DNA of 64,000 nt from Tragulus kanchil (lineage: Eukaryota > Chordata > Mammalia > Artiodactyla > Tragulidae). The notes under the pieces were generated by a model, which was given only the letters and a program-made list of their open reading frames with translations, was not told the origin of the DNA and searched no databases. Both the position numbers and the translations under genes were made by a program. The stretch's first letter is position 1; each line of letters opens with the position of its first letter. The stretch covers positions 177,473,501 through 177,537,500 of the forward strand of contig JAIOJX010000004.1 in the NCBI GenBank assembly GCA_022376925.1. The letters run 5' to 3'. Positions 1 to 10,615 of the stretch are shown in pieces.

Positions 1-463
1 GAAGCTAAGCAACTTATTCCAAGATCATATGGCTAATGAAGGTTGGAGCTGATATACAAATTCAGATCTGACTCCAAAACCTACATTCTCTGCTGCCATT
101 TTATATCTCCTTAAACCATTCAGTCAATAAATATTTGTCAAGTGCCTACCATGTTCTGGGTACTGTTGGCAGCCAAGTAACAATTTATTATGGGATACTA
201 ACCTGAGTCTTTTAAATTTTGTCATCCTTGTTGTGTTCTTTTTTGAGCAGTGAGAGGTTTAAAGTGTTTATCTGCAAGCTCTGCTTGAATGCAGGTAGAA
301 ATAGGCATGGAAATGCCTCTGATAAAACTTTGGTTATCCAGAGATCAACTTGTGGTCATTTCCAAGCATCCAGAAGAGTTCTGAACCCAAAATTAAGAAA
401 AAGAAAAGCAAGTAAGAACTTGAAGTCCAACTCCAATTCCACTGTGAGTTGAAGCCCATAAGG

Positions 464-955
464 TCTAGATTATCTGGTCTTCCAGTAATCTCTCTGGCCT
501 CACTCACTCTGTCCCTCTTGCTCTCTCTCCTGCAGCCACACGACCTTTCTTGCTGTTCCTTGAACATGACAGTCCTGCTTCTGTCTTAGGGCCTCTGCTT
601 GGCTGCTCCCTCTTTCTGGAATGCTCTTCCTCTGCGTTTCTGCAGGTCAGAGTCTCTCATGACTGTCGAATCTTTACTTGCGTCACTGTCAGCGATGCCT
701 ACTCTGATCATCTTAATTAAAAATTGTAGCTCCTCCTCCCCCAGCACTCCTGATTTCCCTTATTCTCTTTTTCTTCCAGAAAGCACTCATTACATTTTCA
801 GATCTATGCAGTTTACTTATTATATTTATTATTATTTTTTATCTGTTTCTACCTGTTAGAATATAAGCTCTAGGAAAGCAAGGATCGATGTCATTTTTGC
901 TCACTGATGTGCCTGTACATAGTAGGCCTTCACTAAATGTTGAATAAATACATGA
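464..955 (-). mobile_element. L2 LINE fragment
   Basis: Contains the L2-type run AGGGCCTCTGC..TGCTCCCTCTTTCTGGAATGC and ends in the typical TAGTAGGCCTTCACTAAATG tail. Old, diverged, no coding capacity. Orientation is uncertain. Confidence 0.6.
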
Positions 956-1141
956 ACTGTGAGCTACATAACTGCTTCTTTTGCTTAAATCCATGCTTTT
1001 GACGTACCCGGGGCCGATAACCAACAAAGCAGTTTATATATTTGAATGTATCACCAGTAACATCTCTTCATGGTCATTTGGAAAGATAGGTGGTATTATC
1101 CATCCATGTGTGTGTATATATATATATGTATATGTATTTTT

Positions 1142-1265
1142 TTTTTAATCCAGTATCTCTGAGCCTCAGAGAAGCTAAGCAACTTATTCCAAGATCATAT
1201 GGCTAATGAAGGTTGGAGCTGATATACAAATTCAGATCTGACTCCAAAACCTACATTCTCTGCTG
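1142..1265 (-). mobile_element. MIR SINE fragment
   Basis: GAGCCTCAGAGAAGCTAAGCAACTTATTCC..GGCTAATGAAGGTTGGAGCTG matches the antisense MIR core (GAGGCTCAGAGAGGTTAAGTAACT type). Its 3' part also occurs at 1-95 through duplication 1. Confidence 0.65.
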
Positions 1266-1583
1266 CCATTTTATATCTCCTTAAACCATTCAGTCAATAA
1301 ATATTTGTCAAGTGCCTACCATGTTCTGGGTACTGTTGGCAGCCAAGTAACAATTTATTATGGGATACTAACCTGAGTCTTTTAAATTTTGTCATCCTTG
1401 TTGTGTTCTTTTTTGAGCAGTGAGAGGTTTAAAGTGTTTATCTGCAAGCTCTGCTTGAATGCAGGTAGAAATAGGCATGGAAATGCCTCTGATAAAACTT
1501 TGGTTATCCAGAGATCAACTTGTGGTCATTTCCAAGCATCCAGAAGAGTTCTGAACCCAAAATTAAGAAAAAGAAAAGCAAGT

Positions 1584-1985
1584 GCCTTAGGTAGTCGAGA
1601 AAGAAAGACCTTCCAAGCCTTGTTGACAGTTCCTGTGAGGACTTGAGAGCCGGCAGTACTGCGAGTGCTCACTTCTGCCAGAAATTGAAGGAGCTTGTTG
1701 ATTAAACTGGCAACGTCTAGTTATAAATAGGTCAACATTTTTTGAGAAGAAAGCCAAAAGCATAGGTGAAGGCTGTTCAGACATGCAGAGAAGGCAGAGT
1801 GGAGGACGGTGGTGGTCACAGTGGGCAAGGTTTGGAGTGACTGTGCACTGAGTGAGTGGTAGGCTCTTGAGAACCATGGTAAAAAGCCAGGGAAGATGCT
1901 CCTTTGTGGGTGGAGATGGACCAGTGCCGCAGGAACACCTTCAAATGCAAAGTGTTTTGAGGCCATAGGTGTAAGCATCTTCTTC
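1584..1985. other. unique intron sequence
   Basis: No gene or clear repeat seen; a few overlapping open frames on both strands lack any recognisable motif. Confidence 0.5.
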
Positions 1986-1987
1986 TT

Positions 1988-2130
1988 TGAATGCAAATGA
2001 AAACCATAAGGAGATACCACTTCACATCCTATAGGATAACTATTACCAAAAAACTGCAAGGAGGAGAAACTGTAACCCTGTGTATCACTGATGTAGCAGA
2101 GTGCAATGTGGTTCTTCAGAAATTTAAGCG
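1988..2130 (+). mobile_element. L1 fragment, internally deleted
   Basis: GAAAACCATAAGGAGATACCACTTCACATCC resembles the L1 ORF2 3' region, and it runs on into GTGGTTCTTCAGAAATTTAA after skipping sequence. Confidence 0.65.
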
Positions 2131-2146
2131 TGTATATTTTACCACA

Positions 2147-2348
2147 ACCTTCCCAGGTGGTTCAGTGGTAAAGAATGCACCTGCCAATGCAAGAGACGTG
2201 CGTTCCGTCCCTGGGTTGGGAAGATCCCCTGGAGAAGGAAGTGGCAACCCATTCCAGTATTCTTGCGTGGGAAATCCCGTGGACAGAGGAGCCTGGCAGG
2301 TTTCAGTCCAGAGGGTCGCAAAGAGTTGGATATGACTGAGCACACACT
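2147..2348 (+). mobile_element. Bov-tA SINE
   Basis: tRNA-Glu-like head (CCCAGGTGGTTCAGTGGTAAAG, B-box-like GTTCCGTCCC), then the Bov-A body CCATTCCAGTATTCTTGCGTGG and the AGTTGGATATGACTGAGCAC end. Confidence 0.9.
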
Positions 2349-3210
2349 CAAAAGTATATGTTAAGTTGAATGCTAAATGCTACAGCTGAGTTGACAGCTG
2401 AGCTACAGAAGTCTTACTTGCTCCCTTCCTCCCTCCATTGTATACATGTATAAACAGTGCTTCCTTTTTCCTCTTGTCACCTTAATTAAATGTTACATTA
2501 ACTGTTATTTAAATTTTCTATCTAAGTTCAGTTGATAATAGGAAAGAAAGGGCTTTTGGTGCATGTGGAAGGCTGCAGAGTATATGGCTCCTTCCATGTT
2601 TTTAGTCTCTTCTAGAGGAGTTTATAGACTCTGGGAACCGTGTTCTTTCTTGATTCTCCCTTTGAGGCTCTCTAGTATTAATAGGTTCAGCCCGTACCAG
2701 CACTTTGAGGGGGCTGCAGGGGCTGATGTGTCTCACTTCCTTACTTGTTCCAAGAGCACAATCCACTTAATGCTCTATCTTTGGAAATGAAACAAAGGGT
2801 AGAGGAATGGGGCAAAATGAGGTTTAGATTTTTCTTTTAGGTGTTCAGTTTGAGGAGATGTGTAACCACACCTTGTAGAGGCTGATTGTGTAAAAGCTAC
2901 AAGTCGTTTATTTAATTGGGAATTGTTTTCTCCTTTTTTAATATCAAGAGTCAAAGCTTTATTGGGTTTTCTTCTCTCTTTCTTCCTTTTCCTTCTTTCC
3001 TTTCCATTTTATTTTTGTTACTTTCCTTTTATTTTTTCCATCTTTCTCCCCCCAAATTAAATGAACATTCTTTCAAAAAGATACTTGTTTGAAATAAGAC
3101 CCTGAATTTGGTGAAATTACTTTTTTTTTTTTAGGAAGTTTATATTTTTAAAAAATAAGGATAGTGTCATCTTAGATTGTAAAAATTATCCCCTTACCCT
3201 TTGGAATGTG
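2349..3210. other. AT-rich intron, no feature seen
   Basis: Unique sequence with a TTCCTTTTCCTTCTTTCC pyrimidine tract near 2990-3050; no repeat family recognised. Confidence 0.5.
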
Positions 3211-3221
3211 AGAGAAACTTT

Positions 3222-3541
3222 TTAATATTTATTTATTTATTTATTTTGGTGGACATGGGGTGGGGAGGGAGGGGGGCGGGCAGGCGACTTCCATTGGTCT
3301 TTCATTTATCTGTTTTTCATCTGTCTTTGTTCTTTGGCCCGTGTGGGCCTCCCATCGCAGTGGCCTCTGTTGTCGCAGAGCACCAGCTCTGGGCACATGC
3401 GCTCCAGAGCTCCAGCTCGGTAATTGGACACATTGGTCCAGCCGCTCCATGGCACGTGGGATCTTCCCAGGCCAGGGATCAAACCGGCGCCCTTCGCACT
3501 GCAAGGAGGTGTCCTTACCCACTGGACCACCAGGGAAGCCC
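3222..3541 (-). mobile_element. young tRNA-Glu SINE, long-tail form (P2)
   Basis: Antisense element ending in CCACCAGGGAAGCCC, with body motif TAATTGGACACATTGGTCCA, tail motif CATCTGTCTTTGTTCTTTGG, and a G-rich far 3' end. Flanked by a target duplication (GAGAAACTTTTTA at 3211 and GAGAAAAACTTTTTA at 3543). Confidence 0.92.
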
Positions 3542-3640
3542 AAGAGAAAAACTTTTTAAACTAAACTCCTAGCCAAGATTCTATATAAGTGGCTATTGAG
3601 CCAAAGGCATTGAAAATAACTGTTGTAATTTTCTACTGCC

Positions 3641-3796
3641 CAGTTTTTTTTTTTTTTTTTCCTTTAAAATGATTTATTTGGCTGCTCTGGGTCTTAGTTG
3701 TGGCATGCTGGATCTAGTTCCCTGACTAGGGATTCAACTCGGGCCCCACTCCATGGGGAACACAGAGTCTTAACCACTGGACCACCAGGGAAGTCT
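3641..3796 (-). mobile_element. short tRNA-Glu SINE
   Basis: Poly-T, then GGCTGCTCTGGGTCTTAGTT, TAGTTCCCTGACTAGGG, ending GGACCACCAGGGAAGTC. CTGCCCAG flanks both sides (3638, 3799). Confidence 0.85.
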
Positions 3797-3808
3797 CCCT
3801 GCCCAGGT

Positions 3809-4172
3809 TTTTTTTTTTTTTTTAATAAACCATGTTGTTTATTCTACAGTGTCTTCCCTGTTCTGGATTTTGCTGATTTCATCTCCATGGTGGTGGTGGT
3901 GTTGTTTTTTAATTTGGGCCTCTTTTATTGGTTTTTTTATTTATTTATTTTCATCCATCTTTACTCTTTGGCCTGTGTGGACCTCCCACTGCAGTGGCCC
4001 CTCTCTCTGCAGAGCACTGGCTCTGGGCACATGCACTCCAGAGCACTGTCTTGTAATTGGACACACTAGTCCAGCTGCTCCGCAGCACGTGGGATCTTCC
4101 TGGGCCAGGGATCAAACCGGCTTCCCTTGCACTGCAAGGCGAACTCTTTACCCACCGGACCACCGGGGAAGC
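3809..4172 (-). mobile_element. young SINE (P1) with possible 3' transduced segment
   Basis: SINE body 3895-4172 (antisense, ends GGACCACCGGGGAAGCC). Beyond its tail are about 80 unique bases (3827-3905) and then a second T run at 3809. The target duplication CTGCCCAGGTT encloses the whole block (3799 and 4177), as if SINE plus downstream sequence were copied together. Confidence 0.7.
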
Positions 4173-4176
4173 CTCC

Positions 4177-4487
4177 TGCCCAGGTTGTTAAGCAACAGCA
4201 TTTCTACATCTTTAGGGCACACTTTGAATTTTTAAATTCTTTTCGATTAGGGAGTGAGTATAGGTATTTAAAGTTCTACTGTAATTTCCAAAACATTTTC
4301 TGTCTTACTAAAACGTTGTGTTTAGTAGTATATAGTAGAATGAGTTACTTGTTAGATTACTTACCAGTAATCAGCTTCTGGGCCCAGTCTTACTTTCACT
4401 GAGCTATTAAACCATTTCTACTCTGGTTCCCCAACTGAAATGGAATGGGTGGATGTGTGAGCTTCTGAGGTTTATTTATAAAAATTC
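4177..4487. other. unique intron
   Basis: No gene or repeat recognised. The 3' part belongs to duplication 2. Confidence 0.5.
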
Positions 4488-4527
4488 AGTCACTCCATTT
4501 TTTTTAATAATTTTTTTTTTTGCCAGT

Positions 4528-4869
4528 TCTTTTTTTTTTTTTTTTTTTTAAAGATTTATTTATTTATTTATTTTGGGCGGGGGTCGGGTTGGGGAGGGAG
4601 GGGAGCGGGCGGGCCACTTCTATTGGTCTTTCATTTCTCCGTTTTCATCCGTCTTTGTTCTTTGGCTCCTGCGGGCCTCCCATCGCGGTGGCGTCTGTTG
4701 TCGCAGAGCGCGGGCTCTGGGCGCATGCGCTCCAGCGCTCCGGCTCGGTGATTGGACACATCGGTCCAGCCGCTCCGCGGCACGTGGGATCTTCCCAGGC
4801 CAGGGATCGAACCGGCGCCCCTTGCACTGCAAGGCGGTGTCCTTATCCACTGGACCACCAGGGGAAGCC
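4528..4869 (-). mobile_element. young SINE P2, nested insertion
   Basis: Full antisense P2 element with a very GC-rich G-tract tail (4574-4616), inserted in the tail of the SINE at 4870-5135. Short repeats TTTTTTGCCAGTTC / TTTTTTGCCACTTC flank it. Duplicated at 5752-6093. Confidence 0.92.
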
Positions 4870-5135
4870 CTTTTTTTGCCACTTCTATTGATCTTTCATT
4901 TATCTGTTTTCATCCATCTTTGTTCTTTGGCCTGTGTGGACCCCCCATCGCGGTGGCCTCTGTTGTCGCAGAGCACCGTCTCTGGGCACATGTGCTCCAG
5001 CGCTCCGGCTCGGTAATTGGACACATCGGTCCAGCCGCTCCGCGGCACGTGGGATCTTCCCAAGCCAGGGATCGAACTGGCACCCCTTGCACCACAAGGC
5101 AGTGTCCTTACCCACTGGACCACCAGGGAAGCCCT
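4870..5135 (-). mobile_element. young SINE P2, outer element
   Basis: Second antisense P2 body. The target duplication AGTCACTCCATTTTT (4489 and 5136) encloses both this element and the nested one. Duplicated at 6094-6359. Confidence 0.9.
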
Positions 5136-5576
5136 AGTCACTCCATTTTTATTGGCATTTTTCTAAAGCTGATAAAAGAGTACAAAAGCTTTGCTTATAA
5201 TACTGTTCATATCAAACATTTAATTTATTTCAATATAAAGTAAGTTAGTCTTGGATTTTGAAGGGGTTTAGTGAGTGGATGACTGAAACAACTTTTTATG
5301 AGATGGTCTCATGTAGAAATGAGTTTTAAAATGTTCTCTCTGACAACTTGGAACTAAAAAACCAGGATGTCATTTTAAGTGAAATTAATCATTGTAAGAA
5401 ATTTATCATTAGCTCATATCTTATTTCTATTATGATATTTAAAAATAGTAACTCAGAACTATTTAGCTGACTTTTTCTGCTATGGCTTTCATTGAAATAC
5501 TACTTAGCCATCCTCCCTGCCTAAGTTCTTTTCGTTGAAAATAAAGAATTGAGCCTTCATACCTTTGCACAATGAC
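5136..5576. other. unique intron
   Basis: AT-rich sequence with nothing recognised; its 3' half occurs three times through duplications 2 and 3. Confidence 0.5.
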
Positions 5577-5751
5577 TAGATTACTTACCAGTAATCAGCT
5601 TCTGGGCCCAGTCTTACTTTCACTGAGCTATTAAACCATTTCTACTCTGGTTCCCCAACTGAAATGGAATGGGTGGATGTGTGAGCTTCTGAGGTTTATT
5701 TATAAAAATTCAGTCACTCCATTTTTTTTAATAATTTTTTTTTTTGCCAGT

Positions 5752-6093
5752 TCTTTTTTTTTTTTTTTTTTTTAAAGATTTATTTATTTATTTATTTTGG
5801 GCGGGGGTCGGGTTGGGGAGGGAGGGGAGCGGGCGGGCCACTTCTATTGGTCTTTCATTTCTCCGTTTTCATCCGTCTTTGTTCTTTGGCTCCTGCGGGC
5901 CTCCCATCGCGGTGGCGTCTGTTGTCGCAGAGCGCGGGCTCTGGGCGCATGCGCTCCAGAGCTCCGGCTCGGTGATTGGACACATCGGTCCAGCCGCTCC
6001 GCGGCACGTGGGATCTTCCCAGGCCAGGGATCGAACCGGCGCCCCTTGCACTGCAAGGCGGTGTCCTTATCCACTGGACCACCAGGGGAAGCC
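5752..6093 (-). mobile_element. young SINE P2, duplicate of 4528-4869
   Basis: Copy produced by duplication 2, near-identical to its partner. Confidence 0.92.
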
Positions 6094-6359
6094 CTTTTTT
6101 TGCCACTTCTATTGATCTTTCATTTATCTGTTTTCATCCATCTTTGTTCTTTGGCCTGTGTGGACCCCCCATCGCGGTGGCCTCTGTTGTCGCAGAGCAC
6201 CGTCTCTGGGCACATGTGCTCCAGCGCTCCGGCTCGGTAATTGGACACATCGGTCCAGCCGCTCCGCGGCACGTGGGATCTTCCCAAGCCAGGGATCGAA
6301 CTGGCACCCCTTGCACCACAAGGCAGTGTCCTTACCCACTGGACCACCAGGGAAGCCCT
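6094..6359 (-). mobile_element. young SINE P2, duplicate of 4870-5135
   Basis: Copy produced by duplication 2. Confidence 0.9.
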
Positions 6360-6800
6360 AGTCACTCCATTTTTATTGGCATTTTTCTAAAGCTGATAAA
6401 AGAGTACAAAAGCTTTGCTTATAATACTGTTCATATCAAACATTTAATTTATTTCAATATAAAGTAAGTTAGTCTTGGATTTTGAAGGGGTTTAGTGAGT
6501 GGATGACTGAAACAACTTTTTATGAGATGGTCTCATGTAGAAATGAGTTTTAAAATGTTCTCTCTGACAACTTGGAACTAAAAAACCAGGATGTCATTTT
6601 AAGTGAAATTAATCATTGTAAGAAATTTATCATTAGCTCATATCTTATTTCTATTATGATATTTAAAAATAGTAACTCAGAACTATTTAGCTGACTTTTT
6701 CTGCTATGGCTTTCATTGAAATACTACTTAGCCATCCTCCCTGCCTAAGTTCTTTTTCGTTGAAAATAAAGAATTGAGCTCATACCTTTGCACAATGATC

Positions 6801-7257
6801 TAGATAGTAGTTTAAGCTTTGCATGTTCAAACCTGGCTGACTAGATTAATATGTGGACCAACTAGCACATTAGAACATTTTTTAAGTTCCAGGCCAGAAA
6901 TTGTGCTTTCAGTGAACACAGATCTGTATAAAGTGAATACTTAAGCCTTGAATCGCACAGAGATTCAAAATGCACATTGCCGTGGGTGACTGATATCCAG
7001 TGAGGCTCCTGCTTGGCCTGCGTGTTTCTTCCTCTGCTAGCGAGTGCCAGGAGCAGAGTCAAGAGAGTGGCTGGTCCTTTGTTGCTCTGCTACCCTCTGC
7101 TTTGGGCAGAGAAAACGGCTGCTGTTTTACTTCTTAAACTCTTACCATATGGAAAGTTTCTATAAATAAACCTAGAATTTATGATTGGATTTCTAAATTT
7201 ATAGCCTCTACCATCTGTGACTAAAGCCAGTATAAATACCTGTTTAAACATACATGT
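6801..7257. other. unique intron
   Basis: No feature recognised; repeated at 7884-8340 through duplication 3. Confidence 0.5.
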
Positions 7258-7466
7258 GGCCCTCCAGGTGGCTCAGTGGTAGACACTCCGCCTGCTGAGC
7301 AGGAGATGGGAGTTCGATCCCTGGGTTGGGCAGATCCCCAGCAGAAGGAAATGGCAACCTGCTCCAGTATTCTTGTCTGGAGAATCACATGGCCAGAGCA
7401 GCCTGACAGGCTACAGTTCATGAGGTCTCAAAGAGTCAGACATGACTTAGCACCTAAACAACAAAT
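7258..7466 (+). mobile_element. Bov-tA SINE
   Basis: Head CCTCCAGGTGGCTCAGTGGT, B-box GTTCGATCCC, body CTCCAGTATTCTTGTCTGGA, end AGTCAGACATGACTTAGCAC. Confidence 0.92.
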
Positions 7467-8340
7467 GCATAGAAAGTTGCATTGCTTCATTGAGAAAGAT
7501 CACTATCCACAATATCTCAGTAGTCAATTCAGTTAATTTCTCCTGTGTCCATTGGCATGGATGGGGACCTCATTTTGTTGTCAAGCAAAAGCTAAGTCAT
7601 TTTTATGAGATGGTCTCATGTAGAAATGAGTTTTAAAATGTTCTCTCTGACAACTTGGAACTAAAAAACCAGGATGTCATTTTAAGTGAAATTAATCATT
7701 GTAAGAAATTTATCATTAGCTCATATCTTATTTCTATTATGATATTTAAAAATAGTAACTCAGAACTATTTAGCTGACTTTTTCTGCTATGGCTTTCATT
7801 GAAATACTACTTAGCCATCCTCCCTGCCTAAGTTCTTTTTCGTTGAAAATAAAGAATTGAGCTCATACCTTTGCACAATGATCTAGATAGTAGTTTAAGC
7901 TTTGCATGTTCAAACCTGGCTGACTAGATTAATATGTGGACCAACTAGCACATTAGAACATTTTTTAAGTTCCAGGCCAGAAATTGTGCTTTCAGTGAAC
8001 ACAGATCTGTATAAAGTGAATACTTAAGCCTTGAATCGCACAGAGATTCAAAATGCACATTGCCGTGGGTGACTGATATCCAGTGAGGCTCCTGCTTGGC
8101 CTGCGTGTTTCTTCCTCTGCTAGCGAGTGCCAGGAGCAGAGTCAAGAGAGTGGCTGGTCCTTTGTTGCTCTGCTACCCTCTGCTTTGGGCAGAGAAAACG
8201 GCTGCTGTTTTACTTCTTAAACTCTTACCATATGGAAAGTTTCTATAAATAAACCTAGAATTTATGATTGGATTTCTAAATTTATAGCCTCTACCATCTG
8301 TGACTAAAGCCAGTATAAATACCTGTTTAAACATACATGT

Positions 8341-8549
8341 GGCCCTCCAGGTGGCTCAGTGGTAGACACTCCGCCTGCTGAGCAGGAGATGGGAGTTCGA
8401 TCCCTGGGTTGGGCAGATCCCCAGCAGAAGGAAATGGCAACCTGCTCCAGTATTCTTGTCTGGAGAATCACATGGCCAGAGCAGCCTGACAGGCTACAGT
8501 TCATGAGGTCTCAAAGAGTCAGACATGACTTAGCACCTAAACAACAAAT
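8341..8549 (+). mobile_element. Bov-tA SINE, duplicate of 7258-7466
   Basis: Identical copy produced by duplication 3. Confidence 0.92.
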
Positions 8550-8849
8550 GCATAGAAAGTTGCATTGCTTCATTGAGAAAGATCACTATCCACAATATCT
8601 CAGTAGTCAATTCAGTTAATTTCTCCTGTGTCCATTGGCATGGATGGGGACCTCATTTTGTTGTCAAGCAAAAGCTAAGTCAGCTGGTAGTTTGGTGAAC
8701 CTGCTTTGACTTTTTTTGTGTATGAGTTGTTGGTCTAATTATGTGGCAGACATGTTCATGAAGGTGTAAAAGTTCATTAGATTTCTGACAAAGTGAATTG
8801 TTTAAATGTACTAAATGAGTGGACTTTTTAGTCTTTTTAACGTTTTAAT

Positions 8850-8963
8850 TTTTTAGCTGCCCTTTGGGACACGCAGTATCTTAGTTTCCCTGACCAGAGA
8901 TTGAACCCATGCCCCTTACAGTGAAAGTGCAGAGTCTTAATCGTTGGACCACCAAGGAAGTCC
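8850..8963 (-). mobile_element. short tRNA-Glu SINE
   Basis: Antisense: AGCTGCCCTTTGGGACACG, TTTCCCTGACCAGAGATTG, ends GGACCACCAAGGAAGTCC. Confidence 0.8.
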
Positions 8964-9912
8964 TGCCTTTTTAACAGAATCCTCTCATTATTTATTTTGT
9001 AAATTTGAGTCTGTTGGGCCTTTGGTCAGCAAGGACGCCAATAATGGACATCTATTATGCACTAGACATTGCCCTAGGTCTTGGGGGATATAGAGTTGTG
9101 TAAAAGATGTTACCTGTTCAGACAAGAGAAAAAGCAGAAAAGAAACCTGAGGGGCAGGAGAATAGTTTTATCATCCTAGTGGAGAAATGGACAAATGCCA
9201 TTCCATGCAGATGTGGCAAAGAGACCAGTAGATTAACTTTGGAGAATTGGAAAAGGTTATAGAAAATTGTTTCAATGAAATCTTAAATAATGTTATTTCC
9301 AGTGGCGGTTATATTTTATGGAGTGCTTACTCTGTACTAGGATTGGTTAATATTACTCACCAGGGAGGAGTTGGGGTGTGGAGGGAACTTTCAAGGCAAT
9401 AGGAGAGACAACAGAGCCATTAAAGGTTGTGTGTCCTACAAGGAGGAAGTCAGGCGTGTTAATGGGGAAAGAGAGGGAGGGACAAGGGCAAAGGCTAGTA
9501 GGCCTGGATGGGGTCAGATGATGAAGGAGCCGGGATTGTCTGTCTCTGCCGCAATGGTTTTTTTTCTTGTTTCCTTGCCTGGAGCCTTTCTCTTTTCTCT
9601 GCCATTTTTTTTTTTTAAAGTCCAACTTTAGAGCACCTCTTTTGTGAAGCTTTCCCTTCCTCTTCCCAAAGGTTATTGAGTTTTTTTTTTTTTTTAATTG
9701 AATGATTGCACAAAGAAATTATAATAGGGCATTCCATTTCTTGAACCATTTCTTGGATTTAGTCTGATCTCCCCAAGTAGTTTCTCAACTCCTATAGGAC
9801 AAAGACTTAATTCATGCTTAGCGCACCACAGGGACTTAATGAAATATATAATGAGTGGATGAATATTTATAGACTTGAGGCAACCCAGCCACGTTGGTTG
9901 AGATTGCCTCCA
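8964..9912. other. intron with weak old-repeat traces
   Basis: CATCTATTATGCACTAGACATT (9049) looks like a MIR/L2 trace; the rest is unassigned. 9353-9631 is purine-rich and open on both strands without recognisable motifs. Confidence 0.4.
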
Positions 9913-10181
9913 TTTTTTTTTTTTCTGGCCTCTTTTATTGATTTTTTATTTACTTATTTTCATCCATCTTTATTCTTTGGTCTGTGTGGACTTTCCATCG
10001 CAGTGGCCTCTCTAGTGGCAGAGCACCAGCTCTGGGTGCATGCACTCTAGAGTGCTGGCTCGTAATTGGACACACCATCCAGCTGCTTTGTTGCCGGTGG
10101 GATCTTCCTAGGCCAGGGATTGAACAGGTGCCCCTTGTACTGCAAGGCAGACTCTTTACCCACTGGACCACCAGAGAAACC
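9913..10181 (-). mobile_element. young SINE P1
   Basis: Antisense: CTGGCCTCTTTTATTGATTT, TTTTCATCCATCTTTATTC, CGTAATTGGACACACC, ends GGACCACCAGAGAAACC. Confidence 0.9.
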
Positions 10182-10249
10182 CTGGCCTACATTTTTAAAA
10201 GGCATTTCTTAACACTAGTAAGAGCAGTTTTCAGAGGTACAGGTCAGTT

Positions 10250-10375
10250 GTCATTTGCATGTAAAATGAGTTAATGAGAGTATCTCATAGGGTTGTTGTG
10301 ACGATTAATTAGTACATTTAAGTATTTAGAATAATGCCTAGCATAAACTTAGTGTTCAATCAGTGTTACTTGTTA
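10250..10375 (+). mobile_element. MIR fragment
   Basis: ATCTCATAGGGTTGTTGTGACGATTAATTAGT and TAGCATAAACTTAGTGTTCA match the 3' part of MIR. Confidence 0.7.
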
Positions 10376-10553
10376 TCTGACTCCATGTATCTGTGCCTTT
10401 TTGCCAGCCAGTAACACTCAGCTGCTCTTGTGAGCATGGAGAGTATAGAAAGCAGATAAGAAATAGCTTCTTACCTCTGAAACCAAATACCTTGTGGGAA
10501 CTGGAAGAACTGCTTATATGGCACGAACGTTTATTTTTCTGTTTGTGTTTTAG

Positions 10554-10615
10554 TGATCGAAGGGTATGGTTGGCATGGAATTGAATTTCATCTGCCTGTG
10601 GGAATTATAAATGAG
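10554..10615 (+). other. candidate 62-bp upstream exon of MRTFA (copy 1)
   Basis: A pyrimidine/T-rich tract ends in TTTTAG at 10553 and a donor GTAGGT starts at 10616, bracketing 62 bp. The bracketed sequence is open in the frame that continues into the MRTFA exon (IEGYGWHGIEF, then LPVGIINE, then AAITK), because 62 = 2 + 60 and the downstream exon starts in phase 0. In another frame it holds an ATG in strong context (10566) with a stop at 10608. I do not recognise the peptide. It most likely represents a 5' UTR exon of MRTFA. Splice sites and open frame are seen; exon status is inferred, and chance alone could give an open 62-mer. Confidence 0.4.

Larger units (their letters stand above)
1..1583. 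repeat. tandem duplication 1, period 1170
   Basis: 1-413 is repeated at 1171-1583. The junction is at 413/414 (GCAAGT then AAGAAC). Copy 1 starts before the window; copy 2 is 414-1583. The shared 413 bases look identical. Confidence 0.9.
4353..6800. repeat. tandem duplication 2, period 1224
   Basis: Copies 4353-5576 and 5577-6800. Differences are almost all in the last 60 bases of copy 1 (a shortened T run, GAGCCTTCAT versus GAGCTCAT), right before the junction, plus one or two bases inside the SINE (TCCAGCGCT versus TCCAGAGCT). Confidence 0.95.
6517..8682. repeat. tandem duplication 3, period 1083
   Basis: Copies 6517-7599 and 7600-8682 appear base-identical. It overlaps the end of duplication 2, so the segment starting at TTTTTATGAGATGG occurs three times (about 5293, 6517, 7600). 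Confidence 0.95.

Noticed and set aside
4520..6467. Several 120-163 codon frames with repeated peptide motifs (GPPIAVASVVAE, DRTGAPCTARR)
   Set aside because: Translations of the young SINE; the same peptides recur wherever that SINE lies, on both strands.
9353..9631. Overlapping frames on both strands of a purine-rich stretch
   Set aside because: Low-complexity lysine/arginine and proline/serine translations without homology that I recognise.
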